Notes: generated from the sequence alone by a model not told the origin. Positions 9,166-18,480 are shown, counted from the first letter of the stretch. The stretch: DNA of 64,000 bases from Bacteroidales bacterium UBA6397 (GCA_002439875.1 DJQB01000018.1:37606-101605); one strand, 5' to 3'. Program-made: numbers and translations.

Positions 9166-10336
9166 AGCGTGAGATCAACAAGGATGAGTCATTGCCTCCG
9201 AAACCGAAGGAATTGCACAGAACGTGATTGAGCGTGATTCCCTCCCGTCCGTCCGTCTCAGGGATGATTCCACCGTCAAACGGTTCCTTCCAGTTCAGGT
9301 TCGCCGGGATGAAGCCGTGACGGATGGCAAGGAGACAGATCACAGCCTCGATGCTGCCGGCAGCGCTGGTCGTGTGACCGGTGAACGCCTTTGTGGAAGA
9401 CACAGGAGGGATCTTGTCTCCGAAAAGACGGAACATCGCCCGGCTTTCACTGGCGTCGTTATTAGGCGTGGCCGTTCCATGGGCGTTCACATAGTCGATG
9501 TCCGAAGGTCCCAACCCTGACATATTCAATGCCTTGGACATCGCCAGAAAAGCGCCTTCGCCATCATCCGAAGAGGCGGTCTGGTGGAAAGCGTCGCAGG
9601 CGTTGCCGTAGCCGTCCAGGACTCCGAGCGGCCGCGCACCTCTCTTCAAGGCATGTTCCTCACTTTCAAGAACCACGAATCCGGCTCCTTCGCCAAGATT
9701 CAGACCGTCACGGGTCGCATCGAACGGCCGGCAAGGCTCGCTGTCCAGAATCTTGAGGGAATTGAATCCGTTGAGATGGTACCTGGTCAGGCATTCCGAA
9801 CCACCGGCGACGACAACGTCACAACGTCCGCTCCTGATCAGGTCAGCCCCAAGCATGATGGAATTCGCCGCCGATGAACAAGCCGTGGAGATCGTGGTCA
9901 CAAGGCCGAAGCCGCCGAAGAAATCAGCGATCTCATCCGTGCAGCTTCCGCAGTCGTGAAGACGGAAAAGAGACCGGTCATCGCCATGAAGATAATGACG
10001 TTCGGTCACATCCATTCCTCCGACAGTCGTCCCCGAGATCAAGGCCGAACGGTCCGAACCTTTGACTCCGGCCTCCTCCATAGCCTCATTGACAGCGATA
10101 ATCCCAAACAATGTTGTACGAGGGATAATCCTGTCAGTGGGAATTCCGAGAAGGCCTTTCATTTCCTCATCGGACATCTTCACCTCCCCACAAGGAAGGT
10201 CAGAGTGAGCGGTCAGCAGATGCCTGACGCTTCCGACGCCACTTCTACGGGCGGTAAGGGAACGCAATGTCTCCTCTTTCCCCACCCCGATGGCGGAGAT
10301 GATTCCAGATCCTGTTATGACGATTCTCCCGGACAC
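9155..10336 (-). CDS. Beta-ketoacyl-ACP synthase II (FabF-like), aryl polyene type
   Basis: 393 aa, complete KS fold. The active-site triad is visible: Cys153 in STACSSAAN, His286 in NAHGTATPNND and His321 in FTGHTTSAAG, with the GEGAGFVVLE loop. It performs decarboxylative Claisen condensation of malonyl-ACP with the growing polyene chain. The gene abuts the ACP gene (1-base spacing) and overlaps the cysteine-less KS-like gene, which suggests a KS/CLF pair working on the neighbouring ACPs. Confidence 0.92.
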   Translation of the reverse strand: MSGRIVITGSGIISAIGVGKEETLRSLTARRSGVGSVRHLLTAHSDLPCGEVKMSDEEMKGLLGIPTDRIIPRTTLFGIIAVNEAMEEAGVKGSDRSALISGTTVGGMDVTERHYLHGDDRSLFRLHDCGSCTDEIADFFGGFGLVTTISTACSSAANSIMLGADLIRSGRCDVVVAGGSECLTRYHLNGFNSLKILDSEPCRPFDATRDGLNLGEGAGFVVLESEEHALKRGARPLGVLDGYGNACDAFHQTASSDDGEGAFLAMSKALNMSGLGPSDIDYVNAHGTATPNNDASESRAMFRLFGDKIPPVSSTKAFTGHTTSAAGSIEAVICLLAIRHGFIPANLNWKEPFDGGIIPETDGREGITLNHVLCNSFGFGGNDSSLLISRYDK

Positions 10337-10594
10337 TTACTTCGACTGGTTAGCCTTGATGTACTCGGCCATGGTTCTTACTGACTTGAAGACTTCCTTG
10401 CCCTCGGCAGGATTCTTCAGTTTGATGCCATAATTTTTCTCCAGAAGCAGCATAAGCTCCAGAGCGTCAATGGAATCAAGTCCAAGGCCCTCTCCGAAAA
10501 GAGGTGCGTCAGCGTCGATGTCCTCCGGTTTGAGATCAACCAGTTTCAAGGCCTCGATGATCTTTGTTTTCAATTCGTTGATAAGCGCGTCCAT
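10337..10594 (-). CDS. Acyl carrier protein 1
   Basis: 85-aa ACP. The phosphopantetheine attachment motif is GLDSIDALEL with Ser41. I chose the ATG at 10594, preceded by AAGAAT; the longer frame would need a TTG start inside the upstream gene. The start lies 4 bases after the previous stop. It carries the acyl chain for the adjacent ketosynthase. Confidence 0.9.
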   Translation of the reverse strand: MDALINELKTKIIEALKLVDLKPEDIDADAPLFGEGLGLDSIDALELMLLLEKNYGIKLKNPAEGKEVFKSVRTMAEYIKANQSK

Positions 10595-10598
10595 ATTC

Positions 10599-11147
10599 TT
10601 ATTTTTCAATTAAATATAATTCAGCCTCAAAATGTTCGGGATCAGAGCATTCCAGCCAACCGGCAATCGCGGATTCCGTCACCGGATCCTGAAACGTCTG
10701 CTCCACAATCTCTTTCATCACCGCATCGTCCTTGTCCTCAAGCACATAAAAGGAAGTCTCTCCATAGTACTTGTTCCTGATGGCAATCTCCCCTGTCACG
10801 ATGTTCGGCAAAGTGTAGACGAACACGGCGGGGCTCGGGAAAAAGCCACCTCTCCCGATAGTCTTCTGATACTCAACGTCATCAGCAAGAGATGCGCTTC
10901 TGTTGAAGAATATCACCGCCCTATCCTCGCAGTCCGTCTTCCTCGGCGTTTCCTCTCCCAACAGCAATTCAGCGGCGACGAATCCAAGACGGGCCAAAGG
11001 ATCCATCTTGAAGAACTTAGGATAGTCTCCCACATTCTTACGGTAAACTTCCACCAGAAGTTCTGCGCCAACAGAGCCAAAAGTAAGTATTTTTTCCCCA
11101 ACAATCACCTTTTCCGGAGTGATTGAGACGTGTGCCTTGACTTTCAT
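10599..11147 (-). CDS. Short ketosynthase-like protein of the pigment operon
   Basis: About 182 aa. The start is placed at the ATG at 11147, overlapping the upstream stop as ATGA; the longer frame lies wholly inside the previous gene. The sequence resembles a partial KS fold (FFPSPAVFVYTLPNIVTGEIA), but no catalytic cysteine or paired histidines are visible. Small KS-like proteins of this sort are regular members of Bacteroidetes aryl-polyene clusters, where their role is unknown. A structural partner of a condensing enzyme is possible. Confidence 0.65.
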   Translation of the reverse strand: MKVKAHVSITPEKVIVGEKILTFGSVGAELLVEVYRKNVGDYPKFFKMDPLARLGFVAAELLLGEETPRKTDCEDRAVIFFNRSASLADDVEYQKTIGRGGFFPSPAVFVYTLPNIVTGEIAIRNKYYGETSFYVLEDKDDAVMKEIVEQTFQDPVTESAIAGWLECSDPEHFEAELYLIEK

Positions 11148-12799
11148 CTGTCTCCTCCTTTCTTGAATATTGCGGCAGCGTTGCAACCTCCGAATCCTGA
11201 CAACAACTTCACGAGAACCCTCTTTGTTGTCTTTCTCGCTTCAGAAGAGATGTTCAGCGGACAGGAAACCCCGCATTGTGAATATCCACGTGTCCCCAGG
11301 ACCGTTCCGTCATCGACAGAGGTCATCGAAAGGATGGCCTCAAGGATTCCAGCCGCACCCATAGTGTGTCCAAAATAGCCTTTCAGACTGTTCACAGGCA
11401 CGTTTTGCAGTCCCGCGCGAGTCAGGGCGATGGATTCCATCTCATCATTGTAGGTGGTGGATGTACCGTGAACCGACACGAGCGCCAGATCCTCTGGCTT
11501 GACATCTCCAAGTACCGCTTTGATAGCCCTGAAACTGCCCTCACCTATTCTGGATGGACCTGAGATGTGGTTGGCATCGTTGCGGATCGCACCCCTGAGC
11601 AGCACCCAGTCATCCTGAACGGGAGTCTTGTACTGGAATATGACCGTGGCGGCGGCTTCCCCAAGATTCAACCCTTTTCTGTGGGCATCGAATGGTCTGC
11701 AAGCCTCCCGCGACAACGCCTTGAACGACTGGAAACCAGAAATGATGAAACGGGACTGGACATCGGATCCGGTCACGATCACCGTACTGTATTTCCCAGC
11801 CTGAAGTTCCCTCATTGCCGTGATCTGGGCGCAAAGTCCGGAGATGCAGGCGTTTGACACGACAACGGGCATGTTCTTATTCCCGAAGAACATGGCGATC
11901 TTCTCCGCCGAGTTTCCTAGCCGTTCCCTTTCGGCAGGACTGCCGCCGCAAGGCTCAGTCTCACTGTCCAAAAGTTCCACATTACCCTTCGTGGAGGACA
12001 CCACAAACAGCACATCATCGGAAGCCGGGTCTATGCCGGTTCCTTTCAAAGCCTTTGACACAGAGAGAATCATACGTTTCTCAAAACGTGTCAGGCCGTC
12101 CAGTCCAGTTTGTCCGCCGGTCCTTGCCGACGAATCCATCCCGGCATATTCATCAGCCAAAGACTCTTCATCTATCAACGATGCGAAGAATGGCTCCGGA
12201 AGGTTCTTTGAAGATTCGTAGAGCCTCAGAGCCGACTTCCCGGCCTTCACCGCAGCATAATTTTCTTCCGTGGTTGTCCCCAGAGGCGAGATTATGTTGT
12301 CTGAGACTTTAACCACGGCCTTATAATCATTGACCGGCCTGTTTTCGTCCAAAGAGATCACCATTGAGCCTTCCGCTACCATATTCCCATCAGATTTTAT
12401 AACCGCATCGACCATCAGCATTGTCCCATATTCCCCTTTAAGGTTGATCTCTGTCTCAATTGTCACGCCGGCAGCCGGAGTCTCCCGAACCTTAAAATCC
12501 TTCAGGGCGCAGACATAGCCAATGCTGACCGGCTTATGGAGTATGTACTTGTTGATGAAGCCTATCCTCGCGGCGCAGGTCTGGGCGATGTTCTCCACAA
12601 GACCTTCAGGGGCAAGTTTCCCGCCCTCCACGAAGACATTGTCCTCATGAATCAGGAACCGTGTCACCGTCTTCCGGTAAGAACACATCAATAAGTCGGA
12701 AATCATCACAAAAGGCTTCCGCTGAGGCAGAAGATCCACGATGTTCACAGATGTGAAGTCAAAAGTATTCAGTTCTTCCTCAGTCATTCCAGTACTCAT
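11144..12799 (-). CDS. Hotdog (dehydratase-like) - ketosynthase fusion
   Basis: 551 aa. Residues 1-150 are a hotdog domain of the FabA/FabZ/ApeP group (LAPEGLVENIAQTCAA). Residues from about 165 form a full-length ketosynthase with Cys318 (SNACISGL), His444 (VHGTSTTYND) and His478 (GYFGHTMGAAG). One chain could thus combine chain extension and dehydration, as needed for a conjugated polyene. The hotdog part lacks the canonical HFP motif, so it could be structural. Two ATGs are possible, 12799 and 12787, both overlapping the upstream acyltransferase gene. Confidence 0.85.
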   Translation of the reverse strand: MSTGMTEEELNTFDFTSVNIVDLLPQRKPFVMISDLLMCSYRKTVTRFLIHEDNVFVEGGKLAPEGLVENIAQTCAARIGFINKYILHKPVSIGYVCALKDFKVRETPAAGVTIETEINLKGEYGTMLMVDAVIKSDGNMVAEGSMVISLDENRPVNDYKAVVKVSDNIISPLGTTTEENYAAVKAGKSALRLYESSKNLPEPFFASLIDEESLADEYAGMDSSARTGGQTGLDGLTRFEKRMILSVSKALKGTGIDPASDDVLFVVSSTKGNVELLDSETEPCGGSPAERERLGNSAEKIAMFFGNKNMPVVVSNACISGLCAQITAMRELQAGKYSTVIVTGSDVQSRFIISGFQSFKALSREACRPFDAHRKGLNLGEAAATVIFQYKTPVQDDWVLLRGAIRNDANHISGPSRIGEGSFRAIKAVLGDVKPEDLALVSVHGTSTTYNDEMESIALTRAGLQNVPVNSLKGYFGHTMGAAGILEAILSMTSVDDGTVLGTRGYSQCGVSCPLNISSEARKTTKRVLVKLLSGFGGCNAAAIFKKGGDR

Positions 12800-13682
12800 A
12801 AAAATTGAACCATTGGTCTGGGTAGAGCCTCAGAATCTCCGTGATTCCACCAGCGTAGGCTCTCGCCATCGCCACGGCCTTTTCCCTCACATCCAAGCCT
12901 TCCAGGCCTTCGTCCGGACGGAACAGATGCACACGATATTTTCTCAGCCCGACCTTCATCACAAAGACAGAAACCGTCGGGACACCTCTCATGGACACCA
13001 GCAGGAACGGTCCCAAAGGAAGTTCAGCCTCAGCCCCGAGAATCTCACAACGGACTGTGCGGTTCGACCCGAAAACCCTGTCTCCGTGAATATTCACGAT
13101 CTCGCCATCCGCCAAGGCGTTGTTCAGAATCACTAAATGGGACATGTCCTCCGAGATGTTCACAAGACGGACATTGTTCACTCCCAAAACCCTGGTACGG
13201 TTCTCGGTGAGGGCTTTCCCTTCCCCAGCAAAAACGAGGGCGTTCATATTCTTTGGCGCCTTCAGCTCATAGCCAGCCAGTTCATCGTTGCCGATGTGCG
13301 AACTTAACTGTACAAAGCCTTCCTTATGGGCGCAAAGATCCTCGTACATAGACATACGTGGCACCTCAACCTTGAATTTCTTTCCGGAATATGACGCGAA
13401 CCTATCCATGATGACGGTTCCGAACATCCAATGGCATGCGAACACATGAAAGAAAGATTTCAACGGTCCGAAACCATGTCTGCGGCGAAAGTAGTGGTAA
13501 TTGGAGATGTACCCTTTATGATTGAATATCATATAGAACGGAATCGCAAGGCTCATCAGCAGGTAAAAGAGCCAAAGCGGAATGACCTTCATCATTCCGA
13601 TCAGAGACCTGTGCATCCACGATGTTCCGTCAGTCGTGCCCTGCCACTGCCTTTCTCCGCTCTCCGGCATATTCACTTCCAT
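12780..13682 (-). CDS. LpxL/HtrB-like lysophospholipid acyltransferase
   Basis: 300 aa, predicted inner-membrane acyltransferase of the LABLAT superfamily, with one N-terminal membrane segment (IPLWLFYLLMSLAIPFYMIF). The catalytic-type motif is SSHIGNDE and a VNIHGDR segment follows. In aryl-polyene operons this enzyme is thought to transfer an acyl group to the lipid head of the product. A second ATG (13670), preceded by GTGAAT, gives a start four residues shorter. Confidence 0.82.
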   Translation of the reverse strand: MEVNMPESGERQWQGTTDGTSWMHRSLIGMMKVIPLWLFYLLMSLAIPFYMIFNHKGYISNYHYFRRRHGFGPLKSFFHVFACHWMFGTVIMDRFASYSGKKFKVEVPRMSMYEDLCAHKEGFVQLSSHIGNDELAGYELKAPKNMNALVFAGEGKALTENRTRVLGVNNVRLVNISEDMSHLVILNNALADGEIVNIHGDRVFGSNRTVRCEILGAEAELPLGPFLLVSMRGVPTVSVFVMKVGLRKYRVHLFRPDEGLEGLDVREKAVAMARAYAGGITEILRLYPDQWFNFYEYWND

Positions 13683-13715
13683 AAGCGCCCAACAGGTTGG
13701 AGCGTGATTATATTC

Positions 13716-13958
13716 CTAAGCTATCTTTTCCTCGATGAAATCGTAGAGACTGCCGAGCGTCGTGAGCCTGCCGAGTTCCTCAGACTTGACCTTGACACCA
13801 AATTCCTTGTCGATCAAGACTATGATGTCCACGATGTCGAGACTGTCGATGCCCAGATCCTTTTTTAGCGCGGCGTTGTCGTTCAAAAGTGCCGCGTCAA
13901 TCTCAAACTCGTCAACGAGGAATCCGTTGACCTTGGTGATTATTTCTTCCTTACTCAT
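13716..13958 (-). CDS. Acyl carrier protein 2
   Basis: 80-aa ACP, with Ser39 in DLGIDSLDIV as the phosphopantetheine site. It is a second ACP in the same operon, as in other aryl-polyene systems where starter and extender chains use different carriers. Twelve bases separate it from the upstream methyltransferase gene. Confidence 0.92.
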   Translation of the reverse strand: MSKEEIITKVNGFLVDEFEIDAALLNDNAALKKDLGIDSLDIVDIIVLIDKEFGVKVKSEELGRLTTLGSLYDFIEEKIA

Positions 13959-13970
13959 TATAATGTTCTT

Positions 13971-15068
13971 TTATTCTTTAACGCAGATAATAATGTTGTG
14001 CCCCTGTCCGATGCCGTCAATGATCTTCTCGACCTTCATCCCGGCTTTCTCTATAAGCCTTGTCAGGTCCTCGGAGTAGTACATCTTGCTGTTGCCGTTG
14101 GCCATCGCCGTGAAATACAGGCTGGTCATTGTCAGGCAGAAAGCCGCAGGTTCAAAACGCTGGCGGTTCCACAGAAGTTCCATGATGCAGAGTCTTGCCC
14201 CGGGACGCAGGATCTCCGCGGCCCTTTCCAGTATACTCAGTATCTCCTCTTTCGAGAAACAATCCAAGAACTGGCTCATCCAAATGACATCATATTTCTT
14301 GTCCTTCGGAAATTTGGTTGCAGGATCCAGCAGGTTGCCACCGCAGCCATGGATTCTGTCCGCACCAGGCTTGCCGGCCGTCTCCTTACTCATCATTCCG
14401 ATCTGTTGAGGGAGGTCCAATATCGTCACTTCCACATCCGGATTGTAGCCGACGCACTGCAGGGCCCACTTTCCGGTGTTGCCACCTACATCCAGCAAAT
14501 TCTTCACTGGTCGGTCGAATATGATCCTCAACGCTTCCTCGAACGAGTTGTTTGAATAGAAATGATCGAAAGCGAACCAGCTGGACTTGGCAGGCTCAGG
14601 AAGCGATGGGAGGCCTTCGTAGATAGTAGGCCAATCCCCGAAATGTTTCAAGCCGGCCGGTCTCCCTTCCTTAAATGATTCATCCAAGTCGAACATACCT
14701 TCGTAGTTGACATCATTGTTGAAATCCATGTTGACCTTTGTGGCCTCATCCGTAAGCAAAAACCAGCCTACCTTGGAGATTGTGAACCGGTCTGTCTCGG
14801 TGTCAACCAGCACGGTACCGATGCAAAGTCCGGCTTCCAGAAGACACTTTACGGCATATCCAGAGATTCCGACGGTCTCGACGATCTCTTTCTCTGTCAG
14901 TCCTTCGCGATGGTCGCGAAGAAGATCCAGGATGCCGTATTTCACCAACAGGCGGGACGCCTGGAAGACTATCGGGCCGAAAGCGATGAACTCAGCCATC
15001 CGCTGCGCCTCACGCGCGGTGTACTGGTCTTTGGTGTATCTCTTTTCGAGTTCAGGAAACAGTTCCAT
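13971..15068 (-). CDS. SAM-dependent O-methyltransferase (family 2, aromatic type)
   Basis: 365 aa. An N-terminal winged-helix dimerisation domain (LTEKEIVETVGISGYAVK) is followed by a class I methyltransferase fold with SAM motif DVGGNTGKWA near residue 190 and DLPQQI after it. Plant- and antibiotic-type O-methyltransferases share this layout. Next to an aromatic ammonia-lyase, the likely substrate is the hydroxyl or ring of the 4-hydroxycinnamate-derived head group; C-methylation is also possible. It starts directly after the stop of the ammonia-lyase gene. Confidence 0.85.
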   Translation of the reverse strand: MELFPELEKRYTKDQYTAREAQRMAEFIAFGPIVFQASRLLVKYGILDLLRDHREGLTEKEIVETVGISGYAVKCLLEAGLCIGTVLVDTETDRFTISKVGWFLLTDEATKVNMDFNNDVNYEGMFDLDESFKEGRPAGLKHFGDWPTIYEGLPSLPEPAKSSWFAFDHFYSNNSFEEALRIIFDRPVKNLLDVGGNTGKWALQCVGYNPDVEVTILDLPQQIGMMSKETAGKPGADRIHGCGGNLLDPATKFPKDKKYDVIWMSQFLDCFSKEEILSILERAAEILRPGARLCIMELLWNRQRFEPAAFCLTMTSLYFTAMANGNSKMYYSEDLTRLIEKAGMKVEKIIDGIGQGHNIIICVKE

Positions 15069-16604
15069 CTATTTGAGGTTTAACGGATTATTTTTCAGAT
15101 ATGATTCCACGGCCGCTATCTGTTCGTAGAACGGATTGTCCTCCACGAACTTAGGAATGATCGCACGGACATCGTCATAGACCTTTCTGGAAGTCGGGGC
15201 GAGTCTGCCGGCGATTCCGAGACAGTCAACAGCCTGAGCCAAGGCGATGAAATGGATCGCGAACACCTGATAGGTATTGTCGATGACACGCTTGGTGAGC
15301 AGAGCCGTGTTGGTCCCCATACTCACAATGTCCTGATTGTCATTGTTGTTCGGGATGCTATGGACGTAGTTCGGCATTGAGAGCGTCTGGCACTCGGCCG
15401 TCGTCGAGGTGGCCGTGAACTGGCATGCCTGCATTCCGTAGTTCAGCCCAAGCGTTCCCATATTCAGGAACGGAGGAAGGATGCCGTTGATGCGGTCGTG
15501 GAAGAGGTAGTTGAGCTGGCGCTCGGCCGTCATGGACATCCTTACCGTGGCGATCTTCACCTTGTCCTCCTCCAGCGAGATGTAGTCCCCATGGAAATTA
15601 CCGCCGTGGAAGACATTCTTAGCCACGTGATCCACAATCGGGTTGTCACAGGCGGAGTTCAGTTCCTCCTCCAGCACCCTGCGGGCATTGGCGAACGTCT
15701 CATAGACAGGGCCGAGGATCTGCGGAGTGCACCTCAATGAATAGTAGGCCTGAACCTTATGGTCAAACGTGTGGTCAGAGGCGTGGCCGTTGTCGTAGAG
15801 GTCGTGCTCACGCTTGCGAAGGCAGGCACTTCCCTCTGAAAGTTTTCTCATCCTCGCCGCGATCACCTGCTGCCCTTCATGGCGACGGACTTCGTTCAGT
15901 TCCTCCGACATAAGGTCATCAAAAGATGATGCGATCTCGTTCATCATCACTGAAGCCAATGTAGCCCAGTCCAACAGCCTGTCGGCATAGATCTGGTTGA
16001 CGACCCCGATCCCTGTCATGAACGAAGTGCCGTTGGAGATCGACAATCCTTCGCGGATATGAATCTTGAACGGCTCCAGACCGTTCTCTTTAAGAACCTC
16101 GGCGGACGGACGCCATGCCCCCTTATAGTGAACCTTCCCCTCCCCGATCATGCAGAGTGCCATGTGGGCCAATTGAACCAAGTCGCCGCTTGCCCCCACA
16201 CTGCCATGCTGAGGTATGAACGGGAATATGTTCCTGTCGATCATCTCCACCAGAAGTCTGACCAGATCCGGATGCACTCCCGAGCGGGCCTGAAGGAACG
16301 TTCCCAGGCGGGCGATCATCGCAGACTTTACATAAATGTCATCCAGAGGTTCTCCGGCTCCGGTGGAATGGCTTCTGATGATGTTGTACTGAAGGTCTTT
16401 CAGGTACTTGTCATCGACCCTCCACTGCGCCATAGGGCCGAAGCCGGTGTTGATCCCGTAGATCACCTTCTCGGAGGCAAACTCCTCAAGGAACTTGTAG
16501 CAAGCCTCAACCTCACCCATAGGAAGGTCAGCCAGTGAGATCCGTTTATTATTGAATATTACATCTTCAGTCCAACTCATGGTGAGCGAGAAACTCCCTG
16601 CCAT
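15069..16604 (-). CDS. Aromatic amino acid ammonia-lyase (HAL/PAL/TAL family), probable tyrosine ammonia-lyase
   Basis: About 511 aa. The MIO cofactor triad Ala138-Ser139-Gly140 is visible in GSVGASGDLVQLAH, and YGINTGFGP marks the substrate loop. The LQYNIIRSHSTGAG segment has the SHS pattern I associate with Flavobacterium-type tyrosine lyases rather than housekeeping HutH; this is weak evidence. The product would be 4-coumarate, the starter of flexirubin or aryl-polyene pigments. No hut genes are nearby, which supports the biosynthetic role. Start at ATG 16604; an ATG at 16580 is possible, and the longest frame needs TTG. It is the first gene of the operon. Confidence 0.85.
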   Translation of the reverse strand: MAGSFSLTMSWTEDVIFNNKRISLADLPMGEVEACYKFLEEFASEKVIYGINTGFGPMAQWRVDDKYLKDLQYNIIRSHSTGAGEPLDDIYVKSAMIARLGTFLQARSGVHPDLVRLLVEMIDRNIFPFIPQHGSVGASGDLVQLAHMALCMIGEGKVHYKGAWRPSAEVLKENGLEPFKIHIREGLSISNGTSFMTGIGVVNQIYADRLLDWATLASVMMNEIASSFDDLMSEELNEVRRHEGQQVIAARMRKLSEGSACLRKREHDLYDNGHASDHTFDHKVQAYYSLRCTPQILGPVYETFANARRVLEEELNSACDNPIVDHVAKNVFHGGNFHGDYISLEEDKVKIATVRMSMTAERQLNYLFHDRINGILPPFLNMGTLGLNYGMQACQFTATSTTAECQTLSMPNYVHSIPNNNDNQDIVSMGTNTALLTKRVIDNTYQVFAIHFIALAQAVDCLGIAGRLAPTSRKVYDDVRAIIPKFVEDNPFYEQIAAVESYLKNNPLNLK

Positions 16605-16639
16605 AATATTACCGTTCTTTGATTCTAAAAGCAATTTTA

Positions 16640-16647
16640 CAAAAATA
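16640..16647 (-). promoter_or_regulatory. -7 box of the pigment operon
   Basis: The minus strand reads TATTTTTG (TAnnTTTG consensus), about 36 bases before the chosen start. A TTTG lies 14 nt further upstream, closer than the usual 19-21, so the -33 element is uncertain. Confidence 0.5.
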
Positions 16648-16670
16648 CCAAATTATCGCTCCAAAAGCAT

Positions 16671-16710
16671 AAAAAAGTGCGGGTTTCCGTCATGAAAGCC
16701 CACACTTTCC
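16671..16710 (-). terminator. Rho-independent terminator after the small beta-barrel gene
   Basis: The minus strand folds AAAGTGTGGGCTTTC against GGAAACCCGCACTTT and ends in a T run. It separates the Rnf run from the pigment operon promoter. Confidence 0.8.
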
Positions 16711-16757
16711 TAAATATTATCCTTTAATACTAGTAAACCCGACAGATTGCCTGCTTG

Positions 16758-17234
16758 TTAGAACGCGTAGCGGACACCGATGCCCAGGGCAAACGGACCA
16801 TCGCCTCTAAGGCCGCCGTCACCGAACATAAGTCTCGGACGGAAATCCACAGACAATTGAAGAGGGAAATCGAATGTGTACTCCAAACCGACATTGCCGA
16901 CGAATCCGGCATACAGGGTGTTCTCGTTCTCATCATTCTCCCACACCGCCACGCTGGCGCCTGGACCGGCATAAAATCCCCATTTCCCTTTTGGAGTCCA
17001 GTCTGGCTGAACAATCATGAAGTTATAGATGCCGTCCACATGGAATGCGCTCGTGCTGAACCCATCGTCCAGTCCCAGACCGAACTCAAGGAAATCGGAG
17101 CCTCCCATGATGTAATTCTCGTAACTGACATCGATGCCATAATTACCGAGACGCCCTCCGAGCGATTTTGGCTGTGCGAATGTCACCGCAGCCGAACCGA
17201 TCAGAAGCGTGAGAATCAGTAATGTCTTTTTCAT
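16758..17234 (-). CDS. Small outer-membrane beta-barrel protein
   Basis: 158 aa, signal peptide (residues 1-20, TFAQ). The mature part is a string of amphipathic strands (WGFYAGPGASVAV, YAGFVGNVGLEYTF) ending in an aromatic residue, as outer-membrane barrels do. An eight-stranded barrel would fit the length. I do not recognise the family. It lies 49 bases after rnfA on the same strand, so it may be co-transcribed, and is followed by a strong terminator. Confidence 0.7.
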   Translation of the reverse strand: MKKTLLILTLLIGSAAVTFAQPKSLGGRLGNYGIDVSYENYIMGGSDFLEFGLGLDDGFSTSAFHVDGIYNFMIVQPDWTPKGKWGFYAGPGASVAVWENDENENTLYAGFVGNVGLEYTFDFPLQLSVDFRPRLMFGDGGLRGDGPFALGIGVRYAF

Positions 17235-17283
17235 AACAATTGTGAATTAATGAAACCAATAAGGCAGAGGACTTCTACAAAAT

Positions 17284-17883
17284 CTATACTAGACCAGAGA
17301 ATCCCATGAAAGCCATGGCGAGGATTCCCGCGGTGATAAGGGCTATCGGGATGCCTTTGAACGGCTTGGGAACATCATTCAAGTCAAGGTGCTCGCGAAG
17401 GCCGGCAAACAGCACGAGAGCCATTCCGTAGCCGACGGCAGTTGCGAAGGCATACACGACGGACTCACCGAGGTTCAGCATATGGGCGGGGCCTCCGAAT
17501 GCGAATTCCTTTGTGACCACGTTGAGAGCCACACCGAGCACGGCGCAGTTCGTGGTGATAAGAGGCAGGAATATCCCCAGAGCCTGATATAGGGACGGGC
17601 TGATCTTCTTCAGCACTATCTCCACCATCTGCACCAAGGCGGCGATCACGAGTATGAACGCGATGGTCTGCAGGAACTGGAGTCCGAAGGCAGCCAAAAG
17701 ATACTGATTGATGAGATATGTCACCAAAGTCGCGAGGGTGATCACGAAGCACACCGCCCCGGCCATACCGGTCGCGGTGGAGATCTTGTTGGATACTCCC
17801 AGGAACGGACATGTGCCCAGGAACTGGGCGAGCATGATGTTATTGACGAATATCGCCGAGATTATGATAAGGAAATATTCCAT
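17284..17883 (-). CDS. rnfA: Rnf/Rsx electron transport complex subunit A
   Basis: 199 aa with six predicted membrane helices. The family signatures NNIMLAQFLGTCPFLGVSNK and TTNCAVLGVAL, the latter with the inner cysteine that ligates the shared RnfA/E Fe-S centre, are visible. RnfA is one of the two paralogous ion-channel-like subunits of ferredoxin:NAD+ oxidoreductase. Three bases from rnfE. Confidence 0.95.
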   Translation of the reverse strand: MEYFLIIISAIFVNNIMLAQFLGTCPFLGVSNKISTATGMAGAVCFVITLATLVTYLINQYLLAAFGLQFLQTIAFILVIAALVQMVEIVLKKISPSLYQALGIFLPLITTNCAVLGVALNVVTKEFAFGGPAHMLNLGESVVYAFATAVGYGMALVLFAGLREHLDLNDVPKPFKGIPIALITAGILAMAFMGFSGLV

Positions 17884-17886
17884 AAC

Positions 17887-18477
17887 TTAGTTCTTTTTAG
17901 CGATTTTGTTGAACAGAACCATAAGGTAGCCGAGGGCGAGGAACGCTCCCGGAGCCATCACAAACACAAGGATTCCGTCTCCGGAGATCAGCTTGAACCC
18001 GAAGATAGAGCCGCTTCCCAGGATCTCGCGGACAATTCCGATAACCGTCAGGGAGATCGTGAAACCGCACCCGATCCCAAGTCCGTCAAGGGCGGAGTCA
18101 ATGATGCCGTTCTTGCTGGCGAAAGCCTCGGCGCGCCCGAGAACGATACAGTTCACCACTATCAGCGGTATGAACAGGCCGAGGGTGGCATACATCGCCG
18201 GTGTGTAGGCCTGCATCGCGAACTGGAGGACTGTCACAAAGGTGGCGATGACCACGATATAGACAGGAATATGCACCTTGTCCGGAACCACCGGAGCGAT
18301 CGCCGAGATGGCGATGTTCGAAAGCACCAGTACAAACAGAGTGGCGAGACCCATACTCAGACCGTTGATGGCGGACGTTGTGGTCGCCAACGTAGGGCAC
18401 ATACCCAGAAGCAGGACAAAAGTAGGGTTTTCCTTCAGGAAACCTTTGGTGAAAAGATTAAGTTTATTGCTGCTCAT
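17887..18477 (-). CDS. rnfE: Rnf complex subunit E
   Basis: 196 aa, six-helix paralogue of RnfA. It contains LLGMCPTLATTTSAINGLSM near the N-terminus and VVNCIVLGRAEAFA with the conserved Asn-Cys. It forms the membrane ion path together with RnfA. Spaced 3 bases from rnfG and rnfA. Confidence 0.95.
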   Translation of the reverse strand: MSSNKLNLFTKGFLKENPTFVLLLGMCPTLATTTSAINGLSMGLATLFVLVLSNIAISAIAPVVPDKVHIPVYIVVIATFVTVLQFAMQAYTPAMYATLGLFIPLIVVNCIVLGRAEAFASKNGIIDSALDGLGIGCGFTISLTVIGIVREILGSGSIFGFKLISGDGILVFVMAPGAFLALGYLMVLFNKIAKKN

Positions 18478-18480
18478 AGC

